The translations under genes were made by a program, and so were the position numbers. The notes beneath the pieces are model-generated. The model searched no databases, had not been told where the DNA came from, and saw only the letters and a program-made list of their open reading frames with translations. Shown here one piece after another: positions 26,464-38,780 of a DNA stretch of 64,000 nucleotides. The DNA comes from Dipetalonema caudispina (taxonomy: Eukaryota; Nematoda; Chromadorea; Rhabditida; Onchocercidae). Location of the stretch: assembly GCA_013365325.1 (NCBI GenBank), contig JABVXV010000103.1, positions 1-64,000 of the forward strand, in the 5' to 3' direction. Each line of letters begins with the position of its first letter. Within the stretch, counting starts at the first letter, position 1.

Positions 26464-28340
26464 TCAAGGATACATGAGTTTCTTCAAAAATCTTTCAAAT
26501 AACTTGAAATTACTACACTTCTTTTGATCCCATTTTAGCATGGTATAGAAGTGGTGAAAATCCCATTTATCTAAAACAGCAAACTGATAGGGTTGAACTT
26601 CTATTATGATCAACTTCATAAGAAATAAACTTCTAGCGATGGTTTTTGCAACTATCAAAGTTAAAGGATTAGAAAGCTGAAAGAATTGAGATAGCAAAGA
26701 TTTGCATGTGTAGAAATAATAAATTCCGGTTATTTTTCAGTTCCTCTAGTTGCTGTTTTTTAATTCAATTTTAATTTTTGTGAAGGATAATGACCTGTTT
26801 AACACTTGTCTTTCCTGTTAAAATCTATGTGTAAAGGAACAGGTAAACCGGTCATTTTTGGTCTGAATCGAATAGTCACTGGCTTGAATTAATTTGTCTT
26901 CATATATGTGGAGCTTCTGGTGGCAATTATTTCATAAAAAAGTTTAATTGCTTTATGATATCGAATGCAGTGCTTTTATATCTTATCTTATCTTTTCACT
27001 ATCAGCACTGACAGAGAGAGATGCTATTGCTTGAGATAAACTATGTTGTAATTAAAGAAGTAAAAAAGAGTTCAGCGACAAAAGTTAGATAGATTGAACG
27101 GAATTCGATTCTCGGTTTTATCCGGTCAGATCGGAAACAAACCCAAGTAGTAAGAGTGGAAGTTTTGTTCTTTAAACTTTATAAGCAGATATAATATAAC
27201 CTTTCTCTAATTTCTTCAATGGCTCTTTTGATCTCACAACTGTTTTTTTATGTCCAATCTTCTCCTTTATTTACAACTATAATTCTAAAATAAACAACTG
27301 TCAGGACCTCTAAAATATCTCCGATCTTTCTAACCGATCAGAGGAATGGACAAAACTTAACATTTTCATCTCAATAATGTGAATACCATTTCCTGTTGAT
27401 TAGATCATCTATCATTCATTGCATATTTACAAAATCATGAAAAATTTTTGTCATTTCACTCATTTTTTAATCTCTTTTTATTGCTTTTGAACATTAAAGA
27501 TACAAACTCTTTTTTTCTTTCTTTTTTTTTTTTTTTTGGGGGGGGGAGGGGAGTTCCGAGAGAAAAGAATGGATAAAAGAGGAAAGTGAGGAATTAATTT
27601 TCATCGAAATTTTACGATTTTTGTAAAATTCTTTGTCACTGGATCATTCCTAGTCTGCTGCTATTACTTTCAATACCAGTTATTTACGTCCCATTTGATA
27701 GAAGTGGACGAATATCTCATCAAATATATTCAAATATGTCGATTTGCATTAGAAATCTAAGACATAGCAATGAAGCACGTATCATTGCTTAGCATTTAAG
27801 GCTTAATGTACACTCGGGCTGAAATTTGAATACTTCAAAACAAATCGCTGAAAAGTAAAAGTTGATCCATTGCTAAATCAACAGCTATTTAAAAAAATAT
27901 ATCAAACATTCTTTTATTCCATAGGCTTTATTGTCATTCGTATTTTAATTCATTTTTCTGCAATTGATTTTTGAGATTAAATGAAAAAATTTCAACACAA
28001 TTTCTGCTTTAGAAAAGTACTATTGATAACGTTTTATCATTTGAAACATGTAAATACGTATTTTGTTGTTGTTGCTATCGTTGTGAAATAACTGATAAAT
28101 TCAGCTATACTTGCCAAAGAATATCAGTGACAGCTGGATAAAACGGATGGACAAACGGTAGGAAGAAAACGGACAAGTATGAAATGACAATCCTGCTGAT
28201 AAGCAGACAGATACGGACAGCTTGGCAGGAATAACTATGAACATATCACTTAATGTTGATAGTTCTTTCGGTGGTACCATCTTATTGTGCGGTTCGTTGA
28301 TTGTCATTTGCAGCTCATTACTTCTCTTCCTGCCAATCAT
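26464..28340 (-). CDS. Candidate two-exon gene, unknown product
   Basis: An ATG frame at 28340 (starting MIGRKRSNELQMT) reaches a possible GTATCT donor at 28214 in phase 0. A strong TTCTTTCAG acceptor at 26677 opens a 71-codon terminal frame in the only phase that stays open (ending LFERFLKKLMYP). Joined they give 112 aa with a basic N-terminus and no recognised domain. The 1.5-kb intron may hide further exons. It ends 122 bp upstream of the start codon of the two-pass membrane protein gene on the same strand. The exon pairing is inferred only from phase. Confidence 0.25.
27510..27553. repeat. Poly-T/poly-G homopolymer tract
   Basis: A long T-rich run passes directly into a 9-base G run, an A and four more Gs. 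It lies in the proposed intron of the weak candidate gene around it. Such runs are prone to length change and assembly error. Confidence 0.9.
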
Positions 28341-29715
28341 TTTGAATTTGCAATGACGAGAGATCTTTTTTATCTTTAGATCATTTATGTCTATGATTGA
28401 TATCTGAGTGATATTATGATATGGATCAAATCCGATTCATTTGTTAAGTTATCAATTAAAATATAATCATAATGCGGAAAGATTTGTGAATTGATATTCA
28501 TTTGAAATGACAAATAATGTGTAAAACAATTTTTCAGTGTACTATATTAGTCAAATAATCGATGCAAAGTAAATTCTATCTCAATTAAATTTTCATCGTC
28601 AGGTATTTCGAGAAGAAGTTAGTGTGAGTACGATAAAAATAATTTCATCGTATTTTTTGCTGGCAGAATCAATATTAAAAGAATAGTATTTTTAATTTTT
28701 GTATAAAATCAGGAAGGTATTGATGTATGAGAGTCGAAGAATTTTATTGTGGAAATATGCAAATTCATTTATTTTTGAATATCTAGAAAATAATAGTAGT
28801 AAATTAATTGTTGATATGACTTATGTGGAGGTACTATTTCAACGTTTTACTCACAATCTTTACGCAGTATGACTTTTCCTCAATTGTGTGCAATGTTTGA
28901 AGTGTATTTATCGAATCAGTAGGGAAGAAAGATTGTTGCAAAAGATCAGATTCTGTCTTCAATTAAAAAATCCATATGATTCTCCAAGGCGATCACATAC
29001 CACCTGACGATACACTAAGCAGGAAGGTTACTTTGAAGTTAAACATCAAGAAACAGATATGTTTTCTGCAATCTGAAAGGTCACTAATTAACGTCTGGTA
29101 GAGGTTAAAATAATCAGCAGGAGGGACATACTAAATACAGGCGACTAATTACGCAGCTTTTTTTCTCTAAAAGTATATAATATAAATTAATTTGCTCGAA
29201 ATAATTGCCTAGAATAAATCATCAACGTTGAAATGTAGGAGGAAAAAGGAAAGGTGCTAATTATTGCCTAAATATGTCAAAATGTAATAAGAAACTAAAA
29301 GCGGTAACATTTAGGAAAGGCATAAAAATAGAAATCTTATTGTATAAAAGTCGCAGGAAACTATTATTTGAAGTATTTGGAAGGTATAATATGTGGCTAC
29401 AGATGGAGAAAGTAATAAAAATTTGTAGTGTACCCAAAATGGTCGATTGATAAAATCTTAATGGAAATATTTATGGATTCAATCTGTTCCCCTCCTCCAA
29501 GAAGAAGAAAACATGGAAAGGAAGAAGACGAGGGACTGTGGTTAAGAGGAAAGTAACCAATGACCTTTTGGAACATACACTATATTCTAAATAAACCAAC
29601 CATTTGTGAGCATATTGCCTATTGCTGTAGTTTCTTCACCAGTTTACTACACGTAGTGACTATTTACAATCAAGAATGTTAATTAAGTTCATTTCAATCA
29701 ATTTTAGTGACCACA
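28341..29715. other. Intergenic, no supported gene
   Basis: AT-rich sequence. The one coding-like stretch is a short plus-strand ATG frame at 29473 (MDSICSPPPRRRKHGKEE...), which could splice in phase to an acceptor at 30815. That chain would run through the opposite-strand candidate at 29716-30330, so only one of the two is likely real. Confidence 0.4.
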
Positions 29716-30330
29716 TTACTGCTTTTGAAAGGAATTAGTTTCTGAAAACGTTTCCGAATTGTATAATTTATCAATCACACTTAGTGCTTCTTGGACGTCT
29801 CCTAATGAAAGAAACAGCCAAATATTAAACCTACAAGCGTTTCCATTTTGGGAACTTGAAATTGATAATTTAAATAGCTTTCATTATCCAACCTCAATAT
29901 TTGCAAATCAAAGAATTCTCCTTTTAGGGAAGGAGAAAAATAAACATTTTGTTCTTCACTTCCAGTCAACTTCTCATTTTTATTTATGACTTTAATTTCT
30001 CGCCTCTGACAGCACGATTTAGTTCATTTAATTTCATTCTATTTCCAAACTTGCAATATTAATAAGAGATAAGTAACTGTGGTAGTATCAAGCTTATCAA
30101 TACAGTAATAGGTCACATATGCTTGGAATAGTAATTGATGATATTTCATTGTATTTATATAATTGATTATGTTGAAATAGACAGTGGAAGTATTATACGT
30201 TGAAACAAGTTTGCTTGGCTGGGCATTTGATTGGCATTGTTGGGGGACAGCATACGACAACTTGACGATCAGCCGACAATGTTTTGGCGACCAAACCGGC
30301 ACGACCTGTATCATAAGTACCTCTTTTCAT
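29716..30330 (-). CDS. Candidate small gene, 130 aa, unknown
   Basis: Exons 30199-30330, 29831-30005 and 29716-29801 add up to 131 codons including stop, with phases 0 and 1 matching. Exon 1 starts at an ATG and is markedly GC-richer than its surroundings. It encodes a Cys-containing segment (VVVCCPPTMPIKCPAKQTC). Exon 2 is open for 58 codons behind a CTGTCAG acceptor. The second intron would be only 29 nt, extremely short; if it is retained the protein ends eight codons later (LIFGCFFH). No family is recognised. Confidence 0.4.
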
Positions 30331-33300
30331 TTCATACTTCAACGAACTTGATCAATTCCATCTGTCCTAACTAATTTATCAATCAACATTGGTTCTTATC
30401 CACTGTTTCCCTTCTTATTCCATTCCTCTCTACTCACTGAAAATTATTTATTTTTAACTACATTTCATATAAGTTTTCATTTTTATCTTTTACTATTGCA
30501 AATCATAGCATTTATTTTTGAATTTCAGAATTCTTCCTTGTTTTCTCTGTTTTTCATCCTCCAACTTCAAATACATTCTTTCTGTAATCGCAATCAAAAT
30601 TTAGCAAAGAAACGATATTAATTTTAAAATTTTTTTTAAAAAACATATTTGTAAACTTTCTGAAGTAAATTTAAGGATGGTAACTAACTCTTTCATGAGA
30701 TTCAATTCAGATTTTTAAACTATTCCAGAATGCTGAAGTCATTTATTTCTTTGTAAATCATTTGTCGCAACAATCTAAATAGATTGCTGAAATTATGTTT
30801 GCTTAATTTCTATAGGTCGATAAAGATAAGGAAATATCACGCAAAGCCGCAGAAATCAGGAAATAAATCATTCATAACTGGCATTTATATGTATCGACGT
30901 AAACTTCGTACGATAGGTAAATACTGTATCATACAGCAAATATCACTTAGATCGAGAACTTGGTATAGAGAATTCTTCAGATTCAGTACAAGAAGTTGTT
31001 TCAGGGATATGGTAAATTAGTATCATACACCTTGTTTATCATGCTATACTTCACTTTCAGTAATGAATTTAAAAAAAAGTTCTTTAAAGAAAAGTAAAGG
31101 AGGAATATTTTCTATTTATATGAAGTCTAAAGTACTACAGAGGTTAAAAGTTCATGGTGTTTCCAACAATTTTCAATGATTGAACCTTAATTGCTTCACT
31201 TAATAATAGTAGTGCAGGTTATTTTCGGTGTGGAATAGCTTAGTATCGACATTTGGAGGCCTTAATTTGTTATAAATATGAATTTACATCTTCTATCATG
31301 ATTGATCTTGCAAAGATATCATTTTCTAGCCTTTGATTTCAGCAAATTAGTTAAAATTCAAAATTAGAACAACTATTTCTGGAATGCTTGAATTGAAAAT
31401 AATCTATTACCAATGCAAAGAAGTCAAGTTGAATTTGATAAAAACTTATCTGAAGTTCATTTAAAAAATTAACGGAGGCGTTCTTTTACTAAGCATTACA
31501 GCTTAATGGTTGAAATAGGCTAAAAATATAAAAAAAAAATAGAGGAAAATTAGTAGTGTCACATTGTTCAGTCATTTCAATCAGCAAGTCTCAATCTTGT
31601 CTACATTTTCGCAAAATTTTGGAATATTAATGGTAACAAGAATATGTCTCATCAGTTTATCGTCAGTCTGAAAAGAGAAAAGAGACAAGTACGCATGAAG
31701 ACAAGTTCATCTTCCACCATTTCAATTCTATCTTCACTTTTTACCCCCTTTTTCTTTCAAAATAAAATGCTAGCTGATTATTCCTGATAAGTTTTTAGCT
31801 TTTGCAAAGTTTTTCCTGCAACTGTCTGTATATTGTTTTCAAAAGGTTTAAAGTTTTCCGAAATTTGAAAAAGGAGAAGAAGAAGAGGCCATATAGATCA
31901 AGTGCTGATACTAAAATAAAAAAGTTGGAAGGAGAAAAAAAAACTTGCAATAGGATTTAATGTGAAACATCAAGCACTAAAGATACGAGTAGTAAAAAAT
32001 CAAAGATGCTTAAATCCATTCAATCTAGCTCACTCATTTCAAATTCATATTACTTTAATTCCTTTAGATATAACTGATGTGGAATTAGTTGAAAGCATAA
32101 ATGAATGAACATGTTGAAGAAATAATACTATCTTTGAAGATAGGCAGGAATAGACCATTTAAAAAGATAATATTTTTTTTAATAGAGGATTTCATTGAAA
32201 ATGATTAATATCCAAAATGGAATGGTACATTTTAATCTGAGATAGTTTAGAGATAGACTAATTGCTTGTATGATTAATGTGCTGGCAACACTGTTTGGTT
32301 AATCTTGACAAAAATTATCTCAAGAACATTAACCGCATTGTAATTTTTAATTAATTAAACCAAAAGTCTATTTCTCTCTTCCTGTCATATCTATGCTCTT
32401 TTCTTTTTACTCAGTCAGTGACAGCTAATGTCGAAATTGCTAATAAAATTTTTGCAATCAGAAGTGCTTACAATGTACTTTTAAGGCATTCTTTCTTGAA
32501 TTTTGGTCAAATGTCCAATTTATGGTGCATAGATTTGTAAGAGAAAACACTAACCTTAAATTGTTATATTTTAACACGAATGGTTAATTTTTAAGGCATT
32601 AATTCAACTGGTTGAATATCACCCACCACGCAATCCCTAGTAAATATATGACCTTAGTATAGCTACTCGATAAACTTTTAGATGAATTTTCGTAAATTCC
32701 ACCGTTGTTCAAACTGCTCAAATATGGTCTTGTATCACTTTACAATTCATTTTCAATCTGATGACAAGTAAATATTATGAAAATAAAAGTACCGAATGAT
32801 TGGACACATTACTGAATGAGTTATATTGAGAGTGTATGAAGGCCTAAAGGTATGGAAGAATTACATTGCACGGCCTGAAATGCTAGTTATGCGATATGTG
32901 ATATAGCTGTCGATGCTGCGTTTCAGTACTATCATCATCCGTGTATCAAATAAGCGAAATCGTTTCCAAGTTTTGCATTGTAAAGTTCAACATCGATCGA
33001 AATCAGTAAAGCTTGTCCATGAAACTTTTCCCTCAGATGTTTCGAGCAAAAGATTTCAGCATTTTACCGACTGAACCTTTATTAACAACCTATCACGAAA
33101 GATACAGGAATAGACCCAGCTGTCAAGGAAGAAAAAATGAATGATAGTGATTGACCGAGATTTTCACTCCTTTTTCTCGTGATCTTACCACCAAATTAGT
33201 AAATAAAAATACGAAAGTAAGTTCCTTCATATAATTTTATTTGATAAAACTTATTAAAATGAATCCATTGAATGCGTGAGAAAGTTTCAATTTAACTATC

Positions 33301-34464
33301 ACATCTGTGTTACGCTGTGATCAATGATCAATCAACGTTTAAACGAGAAGTTAGTTATCTTTTTCAAGCATATCATCGAATTTACCTTATTTATTTGCTC
33401 TTCCACAACTATTCCTTCAACACAACATTTGCCAATAAATTGAAAAAAAACTTGCTTTTTCCTACAAAAATTTTCCATGCTGAGTTTTTTTACAAAATCT
33501 CTTCTCGTATCATGTAAAGAGCTCTCCCAACGATACCATACAGTAGACCCTTAGTGAAAAAATAACTAAAGTGGTGATCAAATTCAGAAATCTAATTAAT
33601 TTTTTTTCCTAAAATATCCAATAAAAACATTTCCGCTACAACAAAGTTTAGGAAATGAAAGTCGGCAATATTTGCATATTAGATGAGGGAAACAGGAGGA
33701 ATGTCCCATTGTATGAGTCAAACATTATGGTTGGGTAACCGCAAAAAGGAGATGTCATTGTTGTACAACGCCAACTCTACTCTAAACCATCACATGAACA
33801 TTTTCCTTCATTGATTTTCATGGCCTATGATATTCTTCCTTATAAAACAAGGCCTAGAAGTTAGAATTTCCTATGGCAAGAATACAAAATATTTTTTTGC
33901 ATGAAATAAGACTTAGAACGTAAGCAGAATGCACTATCTTTATTATAAATTTCAGGCTATATTTAATAGCATAAATTTAAAATTTCCATCATTTAATTGC
34001 TATAAATTCTTTCTTTACTCATAATAATGTAATCTTTTTGTACCTCTTGATCAATTACCTTATTGGCCAAGCAAATGAGAATAACCTGTGTAGCTTTGGA
34101 GTAAGCAATGATTGAAACTATTCAATTTTAATATCAATCTTCAACTTTTTTGTGGTCAGATATTAAATTAATTTATAGATTGAACATTTCAATTATTTTA
34201 AACAAACTCGATAAAGTTTAGTTGTTCTTAAATCGAAATTATCACTGAGACAAGAAATGGTTATATGTTGATCTTTTGACGATGATATATCAAATGATGC
34301 TATTAGTGCCAAACAATCATAATGACTTTCAATATATTCTTGCTTTATAGAACTATGCTATTTTCTAGATTGCTTTTGAAATGAATTCATTCCCCAATTT
34401 CAAGATAGTTTTACAGTCAAAGGGTCATTAATTACTGCTGTGCAAAGTTTGATTATGACCATCG
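30331..34464. other. Intergenic, one tiny ORF noted
   Basis: No multi-exon gene is supported. At 30816-30866 (plus) a TTTCTATAG acceptor precedes a 16-codon open end (VDKDKEISRKAAEIRK). This could be a terminal exon, but no upstream partner is sure. The remainder is AT-rich without recognised elements. Confidence 0.4.
32913..33074 (+). CDS. Candidate small ORF, 53 aa
   Basis: An ATG frame of 53 codons in a G+C-raised patch encodes a basic peptide (MLRFSTIIIRVSNKRNRF at the start, SSKRFQHFTD at the end). The minus strand is repeatedly interrupted by stops here, which favours plus. There are no splice partners, no homology and no clear start context, so it may be a chance ORF or an isolated exon. 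Confidence 0.25.
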   Translation: MLRFSTIIIRVSNKRNRFQVLHCKVQHRSKSVKLVHETFPSDVSSKRFQHFTD

Positions 34465-35101
34465 TTATTTATTGGCAATCATTTCAACTTCTAAAAGCCT
34501 CAGCTCAATTCCAGCATTGTCTAAATCATCAGATAAGATACCATCATTTCTTACAATCATTACCACATTATCTGAAATTTCATCATCCAAATCTAAATCT
34601 AATTTTGGAAATCGCATTTACAATTTTTTGTTTCCATTTCATTCATTCCTCCTTTTTTAGCGCTCACTATTGATGATGATTGAGCAGGAAAATTTCCGTT
34701 TGTGCCTCTCTTTTAACCCACCTTTGATGTTTACCGCCGATGTCGTTTTATCAATTTCTTTTTTATCACACCTTTGGAACCACAAACTTCTCTGAAAAAT
34801 GCTACTGATAATAATATTTGACGGTAATGACATCAGGCTTGTACCATTCTAAAGTTACGTGAATTACTTTCAATATAACGGAAATCATTGTTGATGCTAT
34901 TTCTTTGATCTTTTCCTCATCAACTGATGAGCTAAAAGCGTCGCAATCTATTTTCTCTCTCCTAACTCTATATTGGAAATTTCTAATTTATGTTTATTAA
35001 TTATCAACAGCAGTAGCATTCACAGGCAGCGAAAATTACCCAATAATTTTTAATAACTCGTTTTCATATTATTCATCAGCTGCTTTTTTTTTCTTTGCCA
35101 T
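34465..35101 (-). CDS. Candidate gene, small charged protein (weakly histone-fold-like)
   Basis: Three exons, 34868-34982, 34722-34791 and 34465-34571, join in phase (lead 1; 0; 1) and end at a TAA. Blocks read IDCDAFSSSVDEEKIKEIAS, then SLWFQRCDKKEIDKTTSAVN, then DNVVMIVRNDGILSDDLDN. Helix spacing and length are faintly reminiscent of the histone-fold protein CENP-S, but residue identity is low and this is a guess. Upstream, a matching-phase segment 35040-35101 starts with ATG and a lysine run (MAKKKKAADE) but meets an in-frame TAA at 35069-35071. The true first exon is therefore unclear, or the copy is damaged. Confidence 0.4.
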
Positions 35102-38100
35102 TTATTTAAATATTTTTATTAAAGATAATATCCTAACCAAAAAATATCAGAAAATACTTTGCCGCCATCATCTCATCATTTCATCGAAAAATTTTCACCA
35201 AATTATTTTGCTATCTTCAAAAAGTCGCCGCCGATAGTTGATATATGTTGGTTTGCAGTGTTTTATTGTTTACAGTTTTGATGGAAGCTCGTAAATTGTC
35301 TCCCTTAAATGTATCCCAAAGCCATTCAATAGGAAGAAGCATTTAAGAGTAAAAAATGAAAGAGAGAAAAGTAAAAATAATTTGTGTTTTACTGTGGGGT
35401 GGGAGAAGATACCATTTCAATGATCATAATTATCAGCTATAAAATTTGATATTTAAATCAGTCATCAAAAGCCATTTTTAACCTCACTGTTTCCTTAGTT
35501 CTAGGCTTATAATTAAATTTTACAAAGACTAATCAACAAGCAACATTTTAAATGATTTTCTTTTTTTGCTTTATTACTTAAATTCATAATTTACTATTAT
35601 AACTTATCCAAAAAATACATAGTATCGCTGGTCGGTTTTTTCGAGATATTTTGTACAGGTTTGAATTATAAAACGCTCATTTAAGGTGATTAATTTTGCG
35701 CTACTATTAGAATTTGCAATATATACCAAAACTATGATTCATAGAATGGAACATTGAAAGAGCAGAACTTTCATTTCATCTCAGATCTTTCCAACTTTTT
35801 AGTTCGGCCATCTGTTTTAATAATAAGGAAATTTCCTTTCAACAGATGCGGATAGAATTTAAAAGATGGTAAATTATCAGCTCTCACATTCCTTCCTTTC
35901 ATTCCGGATTACACTCCACAAGCACAGTCCTTGCTACCGTCAGTGCCAAGGTCGATTATCCGGTCTGTTGAACGTTTATTAGAAAAGTGGAAAAAGGAAG
36001 AATAGGAAGGATGGATTTCTTTTCTCTTCTCTTTTAATAACAAAATAATCCCTCTAATTTGTAAATAGTTTACAAAACGGTCACCGGTCATTACTTTTAT
36101 GCTTTCTAATGCTTTTGTTTACTATAATAGCATGCGGTTACCAATCTACCGGAAAACGTCGAAATCCCTATCCGTCCGTTAATTTTTAGGAGATGTAATT
36201 GTCTCTCAGCTCGTAATTTCCATATCATAATTATTCTCAAATTTCTTTTTCTCTCAAACTTAAATTATTCATTAAAAACAGCTGTTTGTATGATAGCACA
36301 TGAACATATAGCAGTAAACCTATCCATAAAAAGAATTATCGCAAGATCAAACTTTTTCAATTTTACTAAATATCAAGTCAAGTCTCTAAGATCAGTCGAT
36401 ATGTTTAGTACATTTCAAGTTTTGAAATTACTTGATAGCTCTTCACATATTCCCACTTTGTTCATTCAATTGCTGTAGCAACAGGCTAAAAAATAATTGT
36501 ATTGTATCATATTCTCATTCGACAAAAGAAAATGATTTTAAAAAGGTGCAGCATACTTGAATTGAAGAAAACGTTAATTAAAAACAGAAACTCAATGATC
36601 CACAACAATGTATCAACATTTAACAGTAAATATTGAGTCGTCAACTGAAACTTCAAGTAACTTATAGAAAAGTTAGGCATATCGACTAAACCATAGAGAC
36701 TTGATATTTAGTAAATTTGAATGGGTGATCTCGCAATAATCCTTATTAGGGACAATTTCATTCCTATATGTTTATATGCTACCATACAAAACGCTATTCT
36801 TAATGAGCAAATTAAATCTGAGAAAAGAAGAAATTTAAAAATTATTATTATAGGGAACCTACTACTAATAGATAATAATACCTTCTTACGGTTTAACCAA
36901 TAGACGGTTACTTACTATGTTATCTTATCATGACTGTAATTTCCTAACAAAACCATTTGCTTGATTTACCGCTGTCAGCACTTGTTAAGCAAATATGTTC
37001 CAAAATTATGTCCTTTTTATGGTGCTCTTACAAGCGGAATTTGTTTTTGACACCTTATGAGTTTAACCATCAGTTATGCATCAATTTCGGCTGTTGCTTT
37101 TATAGCTGTAATTGACGTCTGATTTTCAGAACTGTCAAACTTTTGACTGACATCTGTAATCGCTAAAATGAGAGAGGAAGTACCTATAAATAAATCACTA
37201 TTAGTTCGAATCCCTTCCTTGCCCGTTTTCTTCATTACTGCCATCATTATTTCTTATAAGATATCCCAAATTTTGTGGATCAGTGATCTTTTGAATATAA
37301 TGTATCATTTTTTAACTATCAAAAAAAAAAAAAAAAATACAAATCTTGTAATTTCAATCACTTCCAGTAATCATTTCCTGGTAACTTTGAGCTCTATTAA
37401 AATTATTGATTTACTTGAATAAATGTGTAGAAATGAAGTTGTCTTTTAAAATTCACAAATCTACCCCTCAAAGCCACATTATAGTAATGGCTTAATTTAT
37501 ACCTCAAACTCAATTTTCATCTATAGGGAGGTCAATTGTCGAATGTATCAAATTTTGTGGCATTTTGTGGTTAAGAACAAACTTTCTTGATATGATTGAT
37601 CTAATTTTGTAAATTTCTAGCATTTTGGTTACCAAAATTATAAAATATTAGACACACTGATAGATTTTTATATACCAGTAATATTTTTTCAGTCCTATCA
37701 AGATACTAATCACTCATATCGATTAAACCTCAAATATTTTCCTATGCTTTCTCCCAGAATCTCGTTGATTGACAATCTTTCCTGTTTAAAATTACTTAAA
37801 CTGACATTCAAATCGTTATCCCGTTGATGGATTGATGATTGCATTCTCCTATTTCATATCCATCCGATAGGTATGCTATCCTTCTTCTACATATCTTTTC
37901 TTTTTACATATCTTCAGGAAAAATCTGTCTTGCTGAAAAGATATATTTTTTGTTCATCACTAATATGTTATAACTTTCACTCGACTTTTTTCCGACCTCA
38001 ATTTTTTTTTTAAAATTTAACCAATACTTCTTCAAAATTTTTTGAATCTTTTTCCACATATCCGCTGAATTTTTCTTTCCTTACTTATACAGATCTATTG

Positions 38101-38768
38101 TCTTCACAAAAAAACTTTCCAGAAAAGAATCTGAATCACATTGACACTAATAATATGCAGCATTTTAGATTAAAATATTCTGTTAAATACTATTAATTGT
38201 ATGTTATCGCCTGTATCTTTCCGCTCCTTCACCGTTTCCGGACCTATCTTCATTCACTCTTTCCCTTCCAGTTTTTCAAGTTGCTATCGAAATTTTTGAA
38301 CCAAATACATCATCTGCCATTTCTGTATTTCCGGGTCACTTCTCTGGTTAACAATATTCAGCTTTTCGGAGTCTTCCCCATACGTAATCTCCTTTCTAGT
38401 ACACTTGTTATGGACACATGCCCATAATCCCTTTCCTTGTCTTCATCTCTTATAACAATCAAACACCTGCTGTCATACAACTGAACACAGATGACATCTT
38501 TTCACTTATATGCTTTCCAGTTCAAAATATCTCATCCTTTACTTCTTTTTTCCAGGAATTTTGATTTCCTGAACAAATTTTTCATCCATTTACACTAGCC
38601 GTATTAAGAAATCACTTTTCAAAATTTATAAAAAATTACTGGCCCAATAATTGAATAAGTAGGACGAACGAAAAATGAAAACTTTACTTTCCCTTTAAAA
38701 TATAAGTTTGTCGGATAAATAATGAAAGTGTGCGGCATTGAATGAGTAATTACAGAATCTTACCAAAT
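35102..38768. other. Intergenic, no supported gene
   Basis: AT-rich. Two minus-strand coding-like patches were noted: 35930-35985 (RIIDLGTDGSKDCACG behind a possible acceptor) and 38258-38430 (NKCTRKEITYGEDSEKLN, purine-rich). Neither could be linked into a gene. Confidence 0.4.
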
Positions 38769-38780
38769 TCTGTATTTCAG
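38769..38780 (+). promoter_or_regulatory. Probable trans-splice acceptor of the F-box gene
   Basis: TCTGTATTTCAG lies directly before the ATG at 38781. An intron-type acceptor touching the start codon, without a good upstream donor in frame, is typical of spliced-leader addition in nematodes. Confidence 0.6.

Noticed and set aside
27652..27763. Plus frame after CAATACCAG reading LFTSHLIEVDEYLIKYIQIC
   Set aside because: Only about 26 codons, with no upstream exon in phase; this can arise by chance.
37190..37215. GTTCGAATCCC, a tRNA B-box-like word
   Set aside because: No A box, acceptor stem or anticodon arm can be folded around it. No tRNA was found anywhere in the window.
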